Source: Tyto alba
Lineage: Eukaryota > Chordata > Aves > Strigiformes > Tytonidae
NCBI RefSeq assembly: GCF_018691265.1
Contig: NW_024881295.1
Location: forward strand, 13,808,314 to 13,872,313
DNA length: 64,000 nucleotides
Direction of reading: 5' to 3'
Every line of letters begins with the position of its first letter. Position 1 is the first letter of the stretch. This document shows positions 49,289 through 61,026 of this stretch, in pieces. The position numbers and the translations under genes were made by a program. A model generated the notes under the pieces. That model made no database searches, was not told the DNA's origin, and saw nothing but the letters and a program-made list of their open reading frames with translations.

Positions 49289-50499
49289 GAGTCTGGCATT
49301 CTATTTGTGAGTGAATCCAAGATAAGTGTTGATTGGAAATGTGTGGCATATTTTGTGAAAAGCCAATAGAAAAAAATCAAAATACTATTGCTTACATCGA
49401 AACAGAAAGCTTATTACAAGGATATGGAGACTTAGTTCTTGAGAATAAAAAATAATTTGGGCTATGTTTCAGAATGCATTTTTTAGTGGTGAGATCTGAT
49501 GAACTACAGCATAGTCTCTCAAGACATGAGTCTTATTGCACAAGTTTCTTAAAACAATGCAAAGCACTCAAGAGTAGAGTGTAGGGAACACTCTAAATTG
49601 GTCCCCTGGGTAAGGACTAGCTGACCTAATTGGTATTTCCCATCTTTAATTTATGTGATCATACAGTATGCTGTTATCTTTTCATTACATTAACCCATAG
49701 GGTCAAACATTCCTCTGGTGGAGTTCCATTGACACAGGCAGATTTACACCAGGGCTCAGTTTGGCCCACACTATTTAAATATGAAATGAATTTCAAAAAT
49801 AGCTGTAAATCAGCCTTATGGAGTAATATTGTTCTCAAGCAGGAAGACCATGTGGTTCCCCTGTATGAAAGACACATAATTTTATCAATGCAAACTTTAT
49901 AAAACATAATACCCATCAAATATTACATGCCAGAACAACACTATACTTAGAGTGGTAAATAAAACATTAGTTTGGAAAAGTATTTGGATTCTTCCTCACA
50001 TTATTGCAATGTTTTATTCATATCCCGCTTATATATTCTTTTCTTTCTGTTTATCTAAGTGACCAGCATGTGATCAAACCATGCAGTTCTGCACAGTTCT
50101 GCTTCCTTTGAGATTGCACAGCACCTCCATCACCTTCAGAGCAAGAGGAATGCCACCATGGCAGTCTCAGTTTACAAAGATATGCCTTTTAATTCATCTA
50201 TCAATCTCTTTTCACCTAGGCCATATCACTAATGTCAAGTAAAACACTGGTAAGTTCTGGAGCAACCTTCAAATGATAGTTTCTACAAAATGGCAAATAC
50301 GAATTTTCTGCAAGTAAGTGAAAGTGGCAGTCCAAAATAGATCTCTTAAGAGAACTGCCAATTATGTTAAGATGTTGTCACTAATAAGCAGAAATGGTCA
50401 ATAATTCTTTGCTTTATTTTATTCTTGTTTTATCAATTAAGGAAATCAAAATATCTTAACCTAACGTTTTGGTTTTGCCTCAGAAATGCTAAGCAGGCA
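49289..50499. other. Unique DNA, no gene seen
   Basis: No gene, RNA or repeat recognised. A 90-codon plus frame at 49630-49902 overlaps an 81-codon minus frame and neither is recognisable. Confidence 0.5.
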
Positions 50500-50595
50500 T
50501 AAGCAAATGATGTGCCTTTGTTTACTCATCTGTCAAATTAGTTTGGAGTCTTTCTGAAATTATTGCAAGGCACTTCATGTTAGTTGTGACACTAA
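50500..50595 (+). mobile_element. Possible MIR-like SINE fragment
   Basis: GTGCCTTTGTTTACTCATCT followed by GTCAAATTAG parallels the MIR word CCTCAGTTTCCTCATCTGTAAAATGGG, with AAATTATTGCAAGGCACTT downstream. Only about 30 bp match well. Confidence 0.35.
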
Positions 50596-53500
50596 GTCAA
50601 GTTTGTATATTTGTAGTATCACTAGAAACTTAGGTATTGAACAACTTGCTGAAAAATACTTCATCTTAACTGATATGTGATGGCTACAGACAAATAGTTT
50701 CATATATAATCAAGTAAGCAACAATTCAATTTTCTCTAACAAAGCCAAAACCTGCTGAACCAGAACTACTTGAATTCTGAAGTACAACTGTGCTTCACAG
50801 AAGCTGTTGCTGATGATTTTGTATCAAGCCTTTGGGGCCAAAACCCAAAGATGTACTAAATGAATAACAAGGATGACAGTGGAACATCATAGAAGATGTA
50901 GATTATGTCTATACTACAGGAACCTCAGAGGACTCTCTGGTTTCTGAGCCTGCACCCATGGTCTGGCCACATTCAGCCTCTACACAGGATCTCACCATGC
51001 TGCTGAGAACATGGTAGAATTGAAGAGCAGTAGCAACAGCTTCCCACAGCCATCTGCAGAAACTATTATTTTTTTCAGCCCATTTATGTCTTTGAAAGGA
51101 ATCACTCAGAAACCGAAATTCTGGTTGTAACCAGTTAAGAAAATATTGTCTTTAACCATCTCATATATTTTAAACATGTTCATCTCCATGAGGACAGACA
51201 GCAGGACCTATCAACAGGACAGAATCTGTTTGGCACTCAGCACAAGAAGGAAGAATTAGAGGTTTATACAAATGGGGCTGCAAAATCCAATGGACTTATT
51301 TTTCATAGCTATAAGAAATTATAAGAGAAATTGCATTGATTTGTCTTAAAAGTTGGGGGGGTGTTTCTGTTTAAATTTTTATTTTGTTTTTGTGAAGAGC
51401 AAATATTAATATTTTTCTATGAAAGTGAAAATAAATGTGTGAGTCTCTTATTTTCTTGTCTTTTTGTTTCCATAGCCTGAGAAATATGCTACTTTTAATC
51501 TTGTCTCAGGGAAAAGAAAAAAAAATAAAAAGAATGAAGATACTGATACGAAGGATGAAATTTCAGTGATAATTACTGTGCATCAAATAGGTGTATGAAG
51601 CCCAGTATGTAAAATGCTTTCATCATTTGGGGAAAAAAAAGCCCCTGAAAAATCTATGAACTGTCAGAAGCAGGGTGAGAATTGCAAAGCTACACTATCT
51701 GTCTTACCAAAGGGTTACTTCATCAAGTAACTTATAAGTTACAGGCACACATCACTGTTGAGGGAAAAGTAATTTGTTGTAATCATTTTTAATTATAGTT
51801 ATTCTTAATTATCTTTGCTGTATGTTTAAACATTAAAATACAAACAGTGCTGCCATAGCACAGATGGCTGGTGCCTGCTATGCAGACTGTCAAGCTTCAT
51901 TTAAGCACCACTGTTATTTTTCCTTACAGTTGTAACTTAAAGTAATAATGTGCTCTCTCTGAACCATAATTGTTCCTGTTTTAAGAAGAATACCTACCAT
52001 AAGGTACCTAAACAAAGACATTCTGAAGCAAAAATCCATTCTACATGTTCCTCTAAAACAGAAACATTTGAAACCTGAACTCAAAAACTGGGTGTACCAC
52101 TGAAATCATATTCATAATGGAAAGCCTAGTGGATAATTGTAGCTGTAAGCAGCTGGGATCAGAGTGTTAATGGCAGGGCAGTACCCCCTACAAAATGAAC
52201 AGAAATAAATTACTAGATTTTTTTATCCTGCCCCCCTTCTAACTGTGTTTTCTTTTGCTTTAAAGATGTAAGCGAGGGGAGGAGGTGGGGAGGGTGCTGT
52301 TGTTCTCTTTTTCCTTCTGCATGTATCAGTGCAGGCATACTGTTCCTTGCTGTGTTTATTCATGACATTAAGAACCATTTTACCCAAACCAAACTTAAAT
52401 ATTTCTAAAATGAGATATCACTTTAACACTAGAACATCTTTATGTCCTGTGAAATTCTCAACCCACAAATGTAAAAATAAGTTCAAAATTAAGTGGGAGA
52501 AAAGCCTCAGTTCTGGGAGACAAATATTTCTTCGAAACTAAACCCAGGGAGATCCAGAGCAGAGAAGAAACATGAGTGAGTTGTAAATTTTAGTACTCAG
52601 TAAGAGACTGTGCCTGGACAAAAAAGCTCTTCAAGGAAATTCGAAAGGTGTGACTGACTAAAGATACTTCCTGGACACTAGTTTGAAACACTGCCTGGAA
52701 GAATAAACAATACAACATAAAAGATGGATCAGCGGCTGCAGGAAAAACAGCAGGCAGGTTTATATGTTAAACTGTATAGTTAATTGTGCAATAAAGTGAT
52801 GTATCACACACAGGTTTGTAGTAGTCTGCTACTTACTTTCCTACTGTCACTACAACTTTGTCATCATTCTGTTGTGAAGGTGGTACCGTGTTTTTTCCAG
52901 AAATGCCAGTATCCCCATTTCAACTATTTTTCAAACTACACATGCCATGTATATTAAAGATTCCTTCACTTTCATGAACAATTATTTTCACTCTTTCATT
53001 CCCTGATTCTGTAGATTCTCAACAACAGAGTCCTAATCTGTAGGACAAAACCATCCTTTAGGTTGATCTAGAGAGATACCATTCCCATCTTTCCAGTAAA
53101 AATGTTTGATTAACATTTTCTTATGGTGGTACTACTTCCAGAAAACGAGAAAATAGACAAATGGTCATGCACATTTATTTGAGGAGAGTCCATTTAGAAC
53201 GCTTGTAGCAATGGGAAACCCAACCCATTGCCCTGAAGACCTGGAACTTCCACTGTGGTCAGTGACTCAATGCAACAGATGAAAGCTCACCATGGATAAA
53301 GACACAAAGCTTGATTTATGCTTTCAATACAGAGCTGAAACAAGCATACAGATTTTATGACAGGTCTTTACTTCATAACATATCTAGCACAATGAAACAA
53401 ACTTCCTAATTTCATTTAGGCCCTACTGCAATGTTAATATGAATTAATGAACAGTTAAAGCATAACTTAAATGAAGAGTCAGCAACAGTGGGAAGTTGCC

Positions 53501-56461
53501 TGTTTTGGATTTGTACACTTCCATTCATATTACATTTATGTGAGCCATGAATGCTCGCTATGTTGGCTTCATCAGCATGCTTTATTTAATGTTTATTCCA
53601 GAAGAAGAAAGCCAAGCTAACTATGTAAAGTCCCTTACTTCGTTCTTGGTCTCAGTACCATAGGCATCCTTCAGTATTTTATGCTTTTTTTTGATGACAA
53701 AGTTCTACAAATAGGCTCATTTTTTCTTAGAAAGCAGGCATATTTAATGTCTCATTTCTCATATGTCATCAAAAAGATATCATGTAGTAGTTCCTGACTG
53801 ACCTGGTTGAAAGTCTTCTTATTCCATTATCAAGTTGCTGAGCCTCTTACCGCCTCATTGTATAGTTTTAGTGTTAATTTTTAATATTATTTTCATGCAT
53901 TTTTAAGGTAAGATGGTTTGTTTTGTTTTGTTTTGTTTTTTAACTAGAGTGCAATAATATCTTCTCAATATTAAATAAATAATGTTACAGTGTTGAGACA
54001 ATTATGACTTTTTGACAGTGTTGATATATTATTGTTTCAACTACAGAAATTTATCTGTTTCATGTATTTTATGGGCACTTTTTTGTTCTTTACTCTTCTT
54101 TTTTGATTTTTGAAAAATTAAATTTATCCAATTGCCAAGGTGCTTCCCTCAGGCCAATACTGACTAACACTTCAGGGCTGGATTTCTTTTTTTTGCTATG
54201 AATCAATTCAACACACAGTATCTACCTCCATTTCTAAAAGATCTATAGCAGGATTCTAGGAAAAAAAAAAAAAGTGATAGAGGCAATGTTTTATGAATCA
54301 GGCTGCTTTTGATGTTAGGTAGTGGGATTAAAACCTTTGTGAAAATTCAACATGGTGTTGTCATAAAATCCAAGTCAGTATGAGACCCCATGAGGTTTTA
54401 CAGGTCTTGTGTCTTTCAGAAGACTTTTTATCTGAAGAAAATACCTTGTATGTGTGAAACCACCAGATGTACATCCACTTCCTAATAAATCTCAAAACAA
54501 ATACACATGTAGTCAATGGGAGACATGGGTTTTGACAAGCCTAAACTTTCAGAGTAAGACTTATTTAAGAAACTTGCTCTGAAGAAATACCTGAAGTGTT
54601 ACTTTACATAAAAATTGAATTTTCGGTTCAATAGAAAATGCCAGCCTTCTCTCCTCCTCACCACCACCGTTCCCATGTCTCTCCCTCAGTTTTTTCAAAT
54701 GAATTTAGATTTTTATAAAAAATATTTCTACAGGCTGGTCATGGGTTTGATTGGTAAACATGAGAGAATAGTAGATATTATCAGAGACACAAGAGCTTTA
54801 TAGATAAATAATTTTTAAATAAAAATTATAGCCATTTCAATATATATCTGAAGATGAAAATTCCAAACAACAAAAGGGTTTCTAAATTTAATACAGGTCA
54901 TGAGGATTCAGTGTTCTCTTACAACATCTTCAAGAGATTTTTGGATATGATTTAGCAGTAAATATATTCAGTCCTTGCCTAGAGAACTCCACTCATAACA
55001 GAAACAATGAGACAACCTCAATGATAATGGCTCCTATGCACTACTGTGATGCATCAATATGCACTTTCCTTTGCTCATGTTCTCCCTCCCTATCCCTTAT
55101 TCTCAGCCATGCTGACTTTTAACTTGCACTGTTAGTAAAAAAGCTGAATTGGGAACATTAGAATCTCCCAACTGATCTTTTTTTAAAATATAAAGTAAAG
55201 TTAAAACCCATTTCAACAAAGGGTAAAGCACTCTTAAAAGCCACAGACACCTGCAAAGGTCATCTTTAAATTAGAAGCCACTGCCATATGGGGCAGAGGG
55301 AGGAGAGCAATAGGATAAGTCCAAGAAAACTAAAAAGGAATAAAAAAATAGTAAGAAGAAAAATAAAAACACCAAGTAGTTTAACATTTTCTTTAAAATA
55401 CACAGAAGCACATCAAATAGAAGATGATGTATTTGTACATGATGAGAACACCATCCAACTATATAATGTTCTCAGAACACGAAGAGGTCTCAAAGCGCTC
55501 AAGGTAGCATCTTCAAATGATTGCAATTGACTTAGCCATCTCTTTCCAATTAAAATCAATAAGGTTTAGGATGCATCTTTCCATCCTTCTCTTATGTTGA
55601 TTGCCCAATGCTGAAGTCCAAAGGCATCAACTTCATATATTACAGGAAAGCTGTTACCTGCGAACAAAATAATTTCCTTTTCTTGCAAATACTCTTAGAT
55701 GTAGCTGGTATGAAGTCCAAACAAATCCACTTATTTATCAGCACCTTCAGACATAGCAGATGTAGGTAGTTAGGAATTAAACAACTTTGGTTGCAATAAT
55801 ACTCAATACCCATTAAGAAATGGGAGGAAAAGTAAGTCCTTAAGAATCATGATTTCCCATGGTCTGAAAAGTTAGGTCAAGATAAATGCTTGAAAATTAT
55901 TGTTTAAGTCCATATTTAGATATCTAATAAATAAGCTGGGTTCCAGAATTGGCAAGTTACCAGCTCAGACTGGATTCAAATTTCCATTCTTGGCACTTCT
56001 GAAAAACTTTCCACTTCCTTATGTGCCTGAATATGGATTTGAGAACCTAAGTTCAAGTAATGTTTTAAAATTCAGTTCATATTTATGTACCTTAGGATCT
56101 TCCCTGAGAACCAACTACACTCATATTTTTCTTCAAGCCATATTAAAGGCTTAGGAAAGGTTAGAAATTGTAAATACTGTACAATAAGAGCGAGTTCTAA
56201 TTGGCCAGTCCCTCCCTGAAGACACATTTTCATAGCAACTTCTCAGAATTAACCCTTACAAATTAACATCTTACAAGAGTCACAGGAGCCAGATGAAAGA
56301 TTATGGCCACACACATAAGTGAATCTGAAAGCCATAAATTTCAGAATTTAAGTTCTAATAAAAAATTATAGACTTTTTAGCTTCTCTAACATCTTCTGTC
56401 TCAGTGCACTGACCCTTTTTTATAGATATGGACAACCTCAGCACAATGGTGCAATACCATA
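50596..56461. other. AT-rich unique DNA, no gene seen
   Basis: Only short frames (84 codons or fewer) occur. Simple T/G runs lie near 53911-53940 and short A-runs near 54259-54273. No recognisable mobile element, RNA gene or promoter. Confidence 0.5.
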
Positions 56462-56575
56462 ATTCTACTTTTACAGGTTGGAATGTAGTAGTATCTGCTA
56501 CCAAGAGATAAACTCACTTCTTCAAGGTCAATGACAGAGCCAGGTATTATACCTAGATCATCTTCCTTCCATGCC
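56462..56575 (-). mobile_element. MIR-like SINE relic
   Basis: CTACTTTTACAGGTTGGAA, CTCACTTCTTCAAGGTCAAT, GACAGAGCCAGGTATTATAC and CTAGATCATCTTCC occur in the order of a reversed MIR (CCCATTTTACAGATGAGGAA, GACTTGCCCAAGGTCACAC, GGCAGAGCCAGGATTCGAAC, CCAGATCTTCTGAC). There is a deletion in the middle. Confidence 0.5.
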
Positions 56576-56859
56576 TAGATTTTTGACAGTACCCAGAAAG
56601 CTACTTTAGTGCCTGCAAAAGCACTGACACAGGCATAAGTGACCTAGCATGCAAATTCTTGTTCATTTCTGCTATTCTTCACTTCTCCTTACAAAGGTTT
56701 GACATTGGCAGAGAAAGTTAAAGTCTTTCCAGTACACAAATGCCCAAATCAAGGGCCAGAACATCAGGGTTCAACAAATCTATGCCAATTTACATGAGCT
56801 GTGGATTTGGCACGTGCTTTCTACCAACATAAAAGGTGCATAGATATTCCATGGGACCT
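56576..56859. other. Unique DNA, no gene seen
   Basis: Nothing recognised. Confidence 0.5.
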
Positions 56860-57400
56860 CTGATAACTGGATTGATTGCTTAATTGTCATGTTCCTCTCT
56901 CTGCTGGGGTCCCTGTGCCAATTAAAGAGACTCAACTGGGTTTTTCAGAAATTATTTTTAAAAAAATAGGCAGAACATCTGTGTGCCTCCTATGTGTTTA
57001 TTTATTCATTACATGAATCTCTTTGTTAGATATAGTATTTGCTAATGGAGGCAGATAAACCTTTTCATTCCCATTTTATATGTGCAGTTTGATTTGCAGG
57101 CAATAGAGAAACAGCATATTTGGATTGAGAGGGGATATTGGAAGCCAAGGAAACAACTTGCACACAGTTCATTTTATTCTTTTGCTTAAAGCAACTCTGT
57201 TTGATAAAAGAGCCATTAAATATGGAGAACTGCACACAACATGTTCAGTGCATTGTGCTGAATAAAAGAGGCAACACAGTGCCTCTCACAAAGATCCACA
57301 CTGATTTTGTTTTGTTCCAGCTCCATTAAAAGAGCAAAAGATCAGCACATTTCAGGATCAGTTTGGAGAGGAGAGTCAAGACCAATCATACTTCTAACTA
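56860..57400. promoter_or_regulatory. Possible conserved non-coding block
   Basis: Motif-dense unique sequence with TTGATTGCTTAATTGTC, GTGCCAATTAAAGAG, GAGCCATTAAATATGG and GCACATTTCAGGATC. Homeodomain-like words recur over about 450 bp without repeats. The 63-codon frame inside it is not recognisable. Evidence is texture only. Confidence 0.3.
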
Positions 57401-57990
57401 CAAATAAACTTGAGCTGCCTATACAGATGCTGATCTGAATTTCTCTCAAATCTGTAGATGTTCAGTGTGGGATTAACCCCAAGTCCATATCAAAACCTAC
57501 CAGATATGTTGACTAAGATCAAACACTTATGCAAGTGGTGGTATTTTCATTCCTGTAATACTGTATTGAAAGGCTTCATGCTGGGAGATCTAATTAATAT
57601 GGAGTCCCATAAACCCCCAGTAAGCACTAAAAACACAAGAGAGTTCAGCAGAAGATCCTCACAAAGAACAGAGGAGCACAGAGTATGCAGGTCAATGGAT
57701 GGATACAGTGTGACTATTTAGGAGAAGTGCACACAGCAAAAATCTACAGGCTAAATACTGTATGAGTGGGAGAATGAGGCCACAATAACACCCTATGATA
57801 CAAGTCACAACACGAAATCATGCTGACTGAGCACCAGATTTATGCTCTCCAGGCATCTGAATCTGTGCTCCCTCCTTGAGCAGACAGTTTACATGAATTA
57901 ATGCATTGTTTCTCAGGACTCTGTTCCATAATGTTACCCAATTCACATTTAAGATGTAACTTGAAATGCAATGACTGTATTATAGAATGT
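57401..57990. other. Unique DNA, no gene seen
   Basis: An 87-codon plus frame (57458-57721) has no similarity I know. Otherwise featureless up to the LTR target duplication. Confidence 0.5.
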
Positions 57991-58218
57991 ACCTTTGTCC
58001 TGGTTCGAGCTGGAATAGAGTTAATGTTTTTGGTAACTAGAACAGTGCTGTGTCTTGGATTCAGCATTGGGTTTGGTATGAGAAGAATGCTGATAGCACA
58101 CCGATGTTTTCAGCTGCTGCTGAGATTTCAAGGACTCTCCAACTCCCCATGTCCTGCCCGTGCGCAAGTGCACGAGAATCAGGGAGGGAGCACGGCCAGA
58201 GCACCAGACCCGAACTGG

Positions 58219-58223
58219 CCAAT
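58219..58223 (+). promoter_or_regulatory. LTR CCAAT box
   Basis: CCAAT lies 35 bp before the TATA-like site, a normal U3 promoter layout. It is kept in the inverted copy (ATTGG at 59527-59531). Confidence 0.5.
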
Positions 58224-58446
58224 GAAATATTCCATATCATGGAACGTCATGCTCAATGTATAGAGGAGGGGTGGTGGGGAATGGGGGCTCTCTCTTACTT
58301 CCAGGATTGTGATTGCGGGATCTTGGTATTTTGGGATCACTAGCCCGGAACGGGCTGGGTATTGGTCAGCAGGTGGTGAGAACTTGCATTGTGCATTTCC
58401 CGTTTATATTTTCTATTACTGTCATTGTTCTTGTTTTATTACCATT

Positions 58447-58452
58447 ATTAAA
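58447..58452 (+). promoter_or_regulatory. LTR polyadenylation signal ATTAAA
   Basis: ATTAAA is a common variant signal, placed about 130 bp before the LTR end. It is conserved in the inverted copy (minus strand 59303-59298). Confidence 0.55.
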
Positions 58453-58584
58453 CTGTTTCTATCTCAACCTGTAAGTCTCCCTTTACCCCTCCAATTCCCT
58501 CCCCCATTCCCAGGTTGTGGGGGAGGGTGGGTGAGCATCTGCGGGGTGGTTGGCTGCTGACCAGGCTCAAACCATGACAACCTT

Positions 58585-59165
58585 GAAAAGGTAAGTCATA
58601 CTCACTTAATTTGCCCAATAGTTCCTTCAGAGTGGTCTGTATTCTAACTTTTTTTCACCTCACCTTCTCCTCCTTAAAAACATCTTTACACCATCAGGAT
58701 CACCAGAAAAAATGATGTTCACTACTTACTTTATTCCTCAAAACTTGAATCAACCAGCTAATCCTGTAGGTCCTACAGAAAATTTAAATTCTTTGCCACC
58801 AAGAGCCTAGCCTAGAGTTGGTTTACTTTACAGTAAACACAAGGATGTTAAGCCTCGAATAAAGGAACTAGATCTAACCTTGCAAACCCAACTATGGACA
58901 ACAGAATTGCTGAGGATTTTTCCAACCAAAATGTTAATTCTGACTTTTTTGGCCTTTAATGACTTTTATGCCAACACTCAATGTACTTTGTTCATTTAGA
59001 AATGGGAGGAAAATCCAAGTTCTCTTAATATTTCACAGACTCTACACCAAAAGAATTGAGACACTTTACATCACATTTTGAAGATACTGCTTCTGAAAAC
59101 TGCTGTTTGTCTTAAGTAATGTTATTTTCACACAAAACCAGCCATATGAGAAGATCTGTTCATTT
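58585..59165. other. Spacer between inverted solo LTRs
   Basis: About 580 bp of unique AT-rich sequence. It would be the loop of a hairpin formed by the flanking LTRs. No gene or repeat was recognised. Confidence 0.7.
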
Positions 59166-59170
59166 TGCAC

Positions 59171-59758
59171 TGGCATGGTTTGAGCCTGGTCGGCAGCCAA
59201 ACACCCCACAGCTGCTCACCCACCCTCCCCCACAACCTGGGAATGGGGGAGGGAATTGGAGGGGTAAAGGGAGACTCACAGGTTGAGATAGAAACAGTTT
59301 AATAATGGTAATAAAACAAAAACAATGTCAGCAATAGAAAATATAAACGGGAAATGCACAATGCAATTGCTCATTGCCTGCTGACCAATACCCAGCCCGT
59401 TCCCAGCCAGCGATCCCAAAATACCAAGATCCCGCAATCGAAATCCCGGAAGCAAGAGAGAACCCCCATTCCTGACCACCCCTACTCTATGTAGTGAGCA
59501 TGACACCACATGATATGGAATATTTCATTGGCCAGTTCGGGTCTGGTGCTCTGGCCGTGCTCCCTCCCTGATTCTCGTGCACTTGCGCACGGGCAGGACA
59601 TGGGGAGTTGGAGAGTCCTTGAAATCTCAGCAGCAGCTGAAAACATCGGTGTGCTATCAGCATTCTTCTCATACCAAACCCCATGCTGAATCCAAAACAC
59701 AGCACTATTATAGTTACCAAAAAGAAACATTAACTCTATTCCAGCCCAAACCAGGACA
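59171..59758 (-). mobile_element. Solo LTR, minus orientation, with perfect 5-bp TSD
   Basis: A 588-bp element of the same family as the one at 57996-58579, in reverse. In its own orientation it begins TGTCCTGGTTTGGGC and ends CTCAAACCATGCCA; the last TGACA has mutated to TGCCA. It is flanked by TGCAC at 59166-59170 and 59759-59763, a different duplication from the first copy, so the two inserted independently. The CCAAT box (59527-59531) and ATTAAA signal (59303-59298) are kept, while the TATA-like site is degraded to ACATAGAG. Compared with the first copy it has a 4-bp insertion near its 5' end. No internal genes remain. Confidence 0.95.
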
Positions 59759-59763
59759 TGCAC

Positions 59764-59971
59764 TTTCTAGCTATGATCATTTAATTGTAAATATGTATTG
59801 TAGAAAAGTTACTGTGGATCATTTAATTGAGGTAAATCTGTTAATTCTTATAACAAATCTTAACACAGAAATTTTACTGTGTTTTTTAAATTCTTAGCAA
59901 GACTGATGCTGCTGCAAGAGGTTTTTGGAACAGATGGTTGGTTCTTGTGTGTGGTGCTTTTCTTTCCTCCT

Positions 59972-59974
<3 letters not shown>
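59764..59974. other. Unique DNA, no gene seen
   Basis: Unique flank of the LTR. Nothing recognised. Confidence 0.5.

Positions 59975-60002
<28 letters not shown>
59975..60002. repeat. Poly(T) tract (28 T)
   Basis: An uninterrupted run of 28 T after a pyrimidine-rich lead-in (TTTTCTTTCCTCCTCTC). No retrocopy ending in poly(A) was recognised on the minus strand. Confidence 0.95.
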
Positions 60003-60008
<6 letters not shown>

Positions 60009-60978
60009 AAGCACATATTTTTGACACTTGACCTGATGTGTTCCTTTGAATAATTATTCTGGCATCCTTAAAGCAACGGAAAAAAATCTGAGATTTTTAT
60101 CCCTATTAACAACCTAAATATAATTTAAGAAAGTAAGAAATGTCAGACATGCTTGTAAATGACACTAATCGTATTAGACTTGGTGTTTTTCTCCATCAGC
60201 TCCCACTCTGTCTTCTGTATGTGTTACCTTCTCTAGGTAGATGACTTAAGCGATTAAAGAACTGAACTCAGATGGCATAGAGTGATCTCAGTTACCCTAA
60301 GCAACCTAATTCCTTTGAGGAGTTTCTCAGTACATCACAGGACTGTATCCTCAGTTCTGTTTCAGCTGTTACCCAAGTGAATATTCAATGAGACTATTTG
60401 ACTGAGCAACAACTACTTAAGTGGGAAAATATTAAAAGGCCTCTACTCTATATAAAAGACATTGTTAAACAATGCTGTGAGATGTTCATAGCTGCTCTCC
60501 CAGCACTGGAGTATTTCAGGACTTGGTGTTACCAGAGCAAAAAAGAGTCCAATAGGAAAAGAAAACAAATCACAAAGTCTCATAAATGTACAACATTTAA
60601 CAAACTTCTTCACATATTCCCAGACAACTGCAAGTATTTTATTCATTTATTTACTCTGCATACCCTGAGCTCAGATTTTAGAGAGAGACATCATCCTCCA
60701 TCCTTTCTCTAGACTGTGAGGACCATAAACCTCTGATTTTACAGTGTGTTGAACTGTTCCTTTAACTCAGGACCAAACAGAAGAGTTGGAACTCACTTGT
60801 TATGAATTTATTCAGGGAACGCTCAAACAAAGGTATATGAAATTCCTCCCACCCTTTTAGACTTGCAGAGAATAAGTATTACTGACGTGTCATCGTACCT
60901 ATCTGCTGAAGGACAGCTTTCATGGGTGTGGTAAGAGGTGTTTAATCATCATATAATATAAAAAATTAAAAGCAAATT
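60003..60978. other. AT-rich unique DNA, no gene seen
   Basis: A 104-codon plus frame (60398-60712) overlaps a 67-codon minus frame, and neither is recognisable. No repeat was recognised. Confidence 0.5.
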
Positions 60979-61026
60979 AAAAAAACAAACAAACAAACAA
61001 AAAAAAAAAAAAAAACAAACAACAAA
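60979..61026. repeat. A-rich (CAAA)n simple repeat
   Basis: A-runs mixed with CAAA units over about 48 bp. Confidence 0.85.

Larger units (their letters stand above)
57996..58579 (+). mobile_element. Solo LTR, plus orientation, with perfect 5-bp TSD
   Basis: A 584-bp element starting TGTCCTGGTTCGAG and ending CTCAAACCATGACA, flanked by ACCTT on both sides (57991-57995 and 58580-58584). LTR features in order: a CCAAT box at 58219-58223, a weak TATA-like GTATAG at 58258-58263, and an ATTAAA polyadenylation signal at 58447-58452. No internal retroviral sequence remains, so this is a solo LTR. The 5-bp duplication fits an ERVL-like class. It belongs to the same family as the inverted copy at 59171-59758. 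Bases 58069-58241 are identical to 59681-59509 of that copy. Open frames crossing it are not retroviral genes. Confidence 0.95.

Noticed and set aside
59482..59763. Matching open frames in both copies of the short LTR (also 58050-58343)
   Set aside because: They are similar only because the LTRs are similar; LTRs of this type are not known to me to code, and the frames start and stop at different points.
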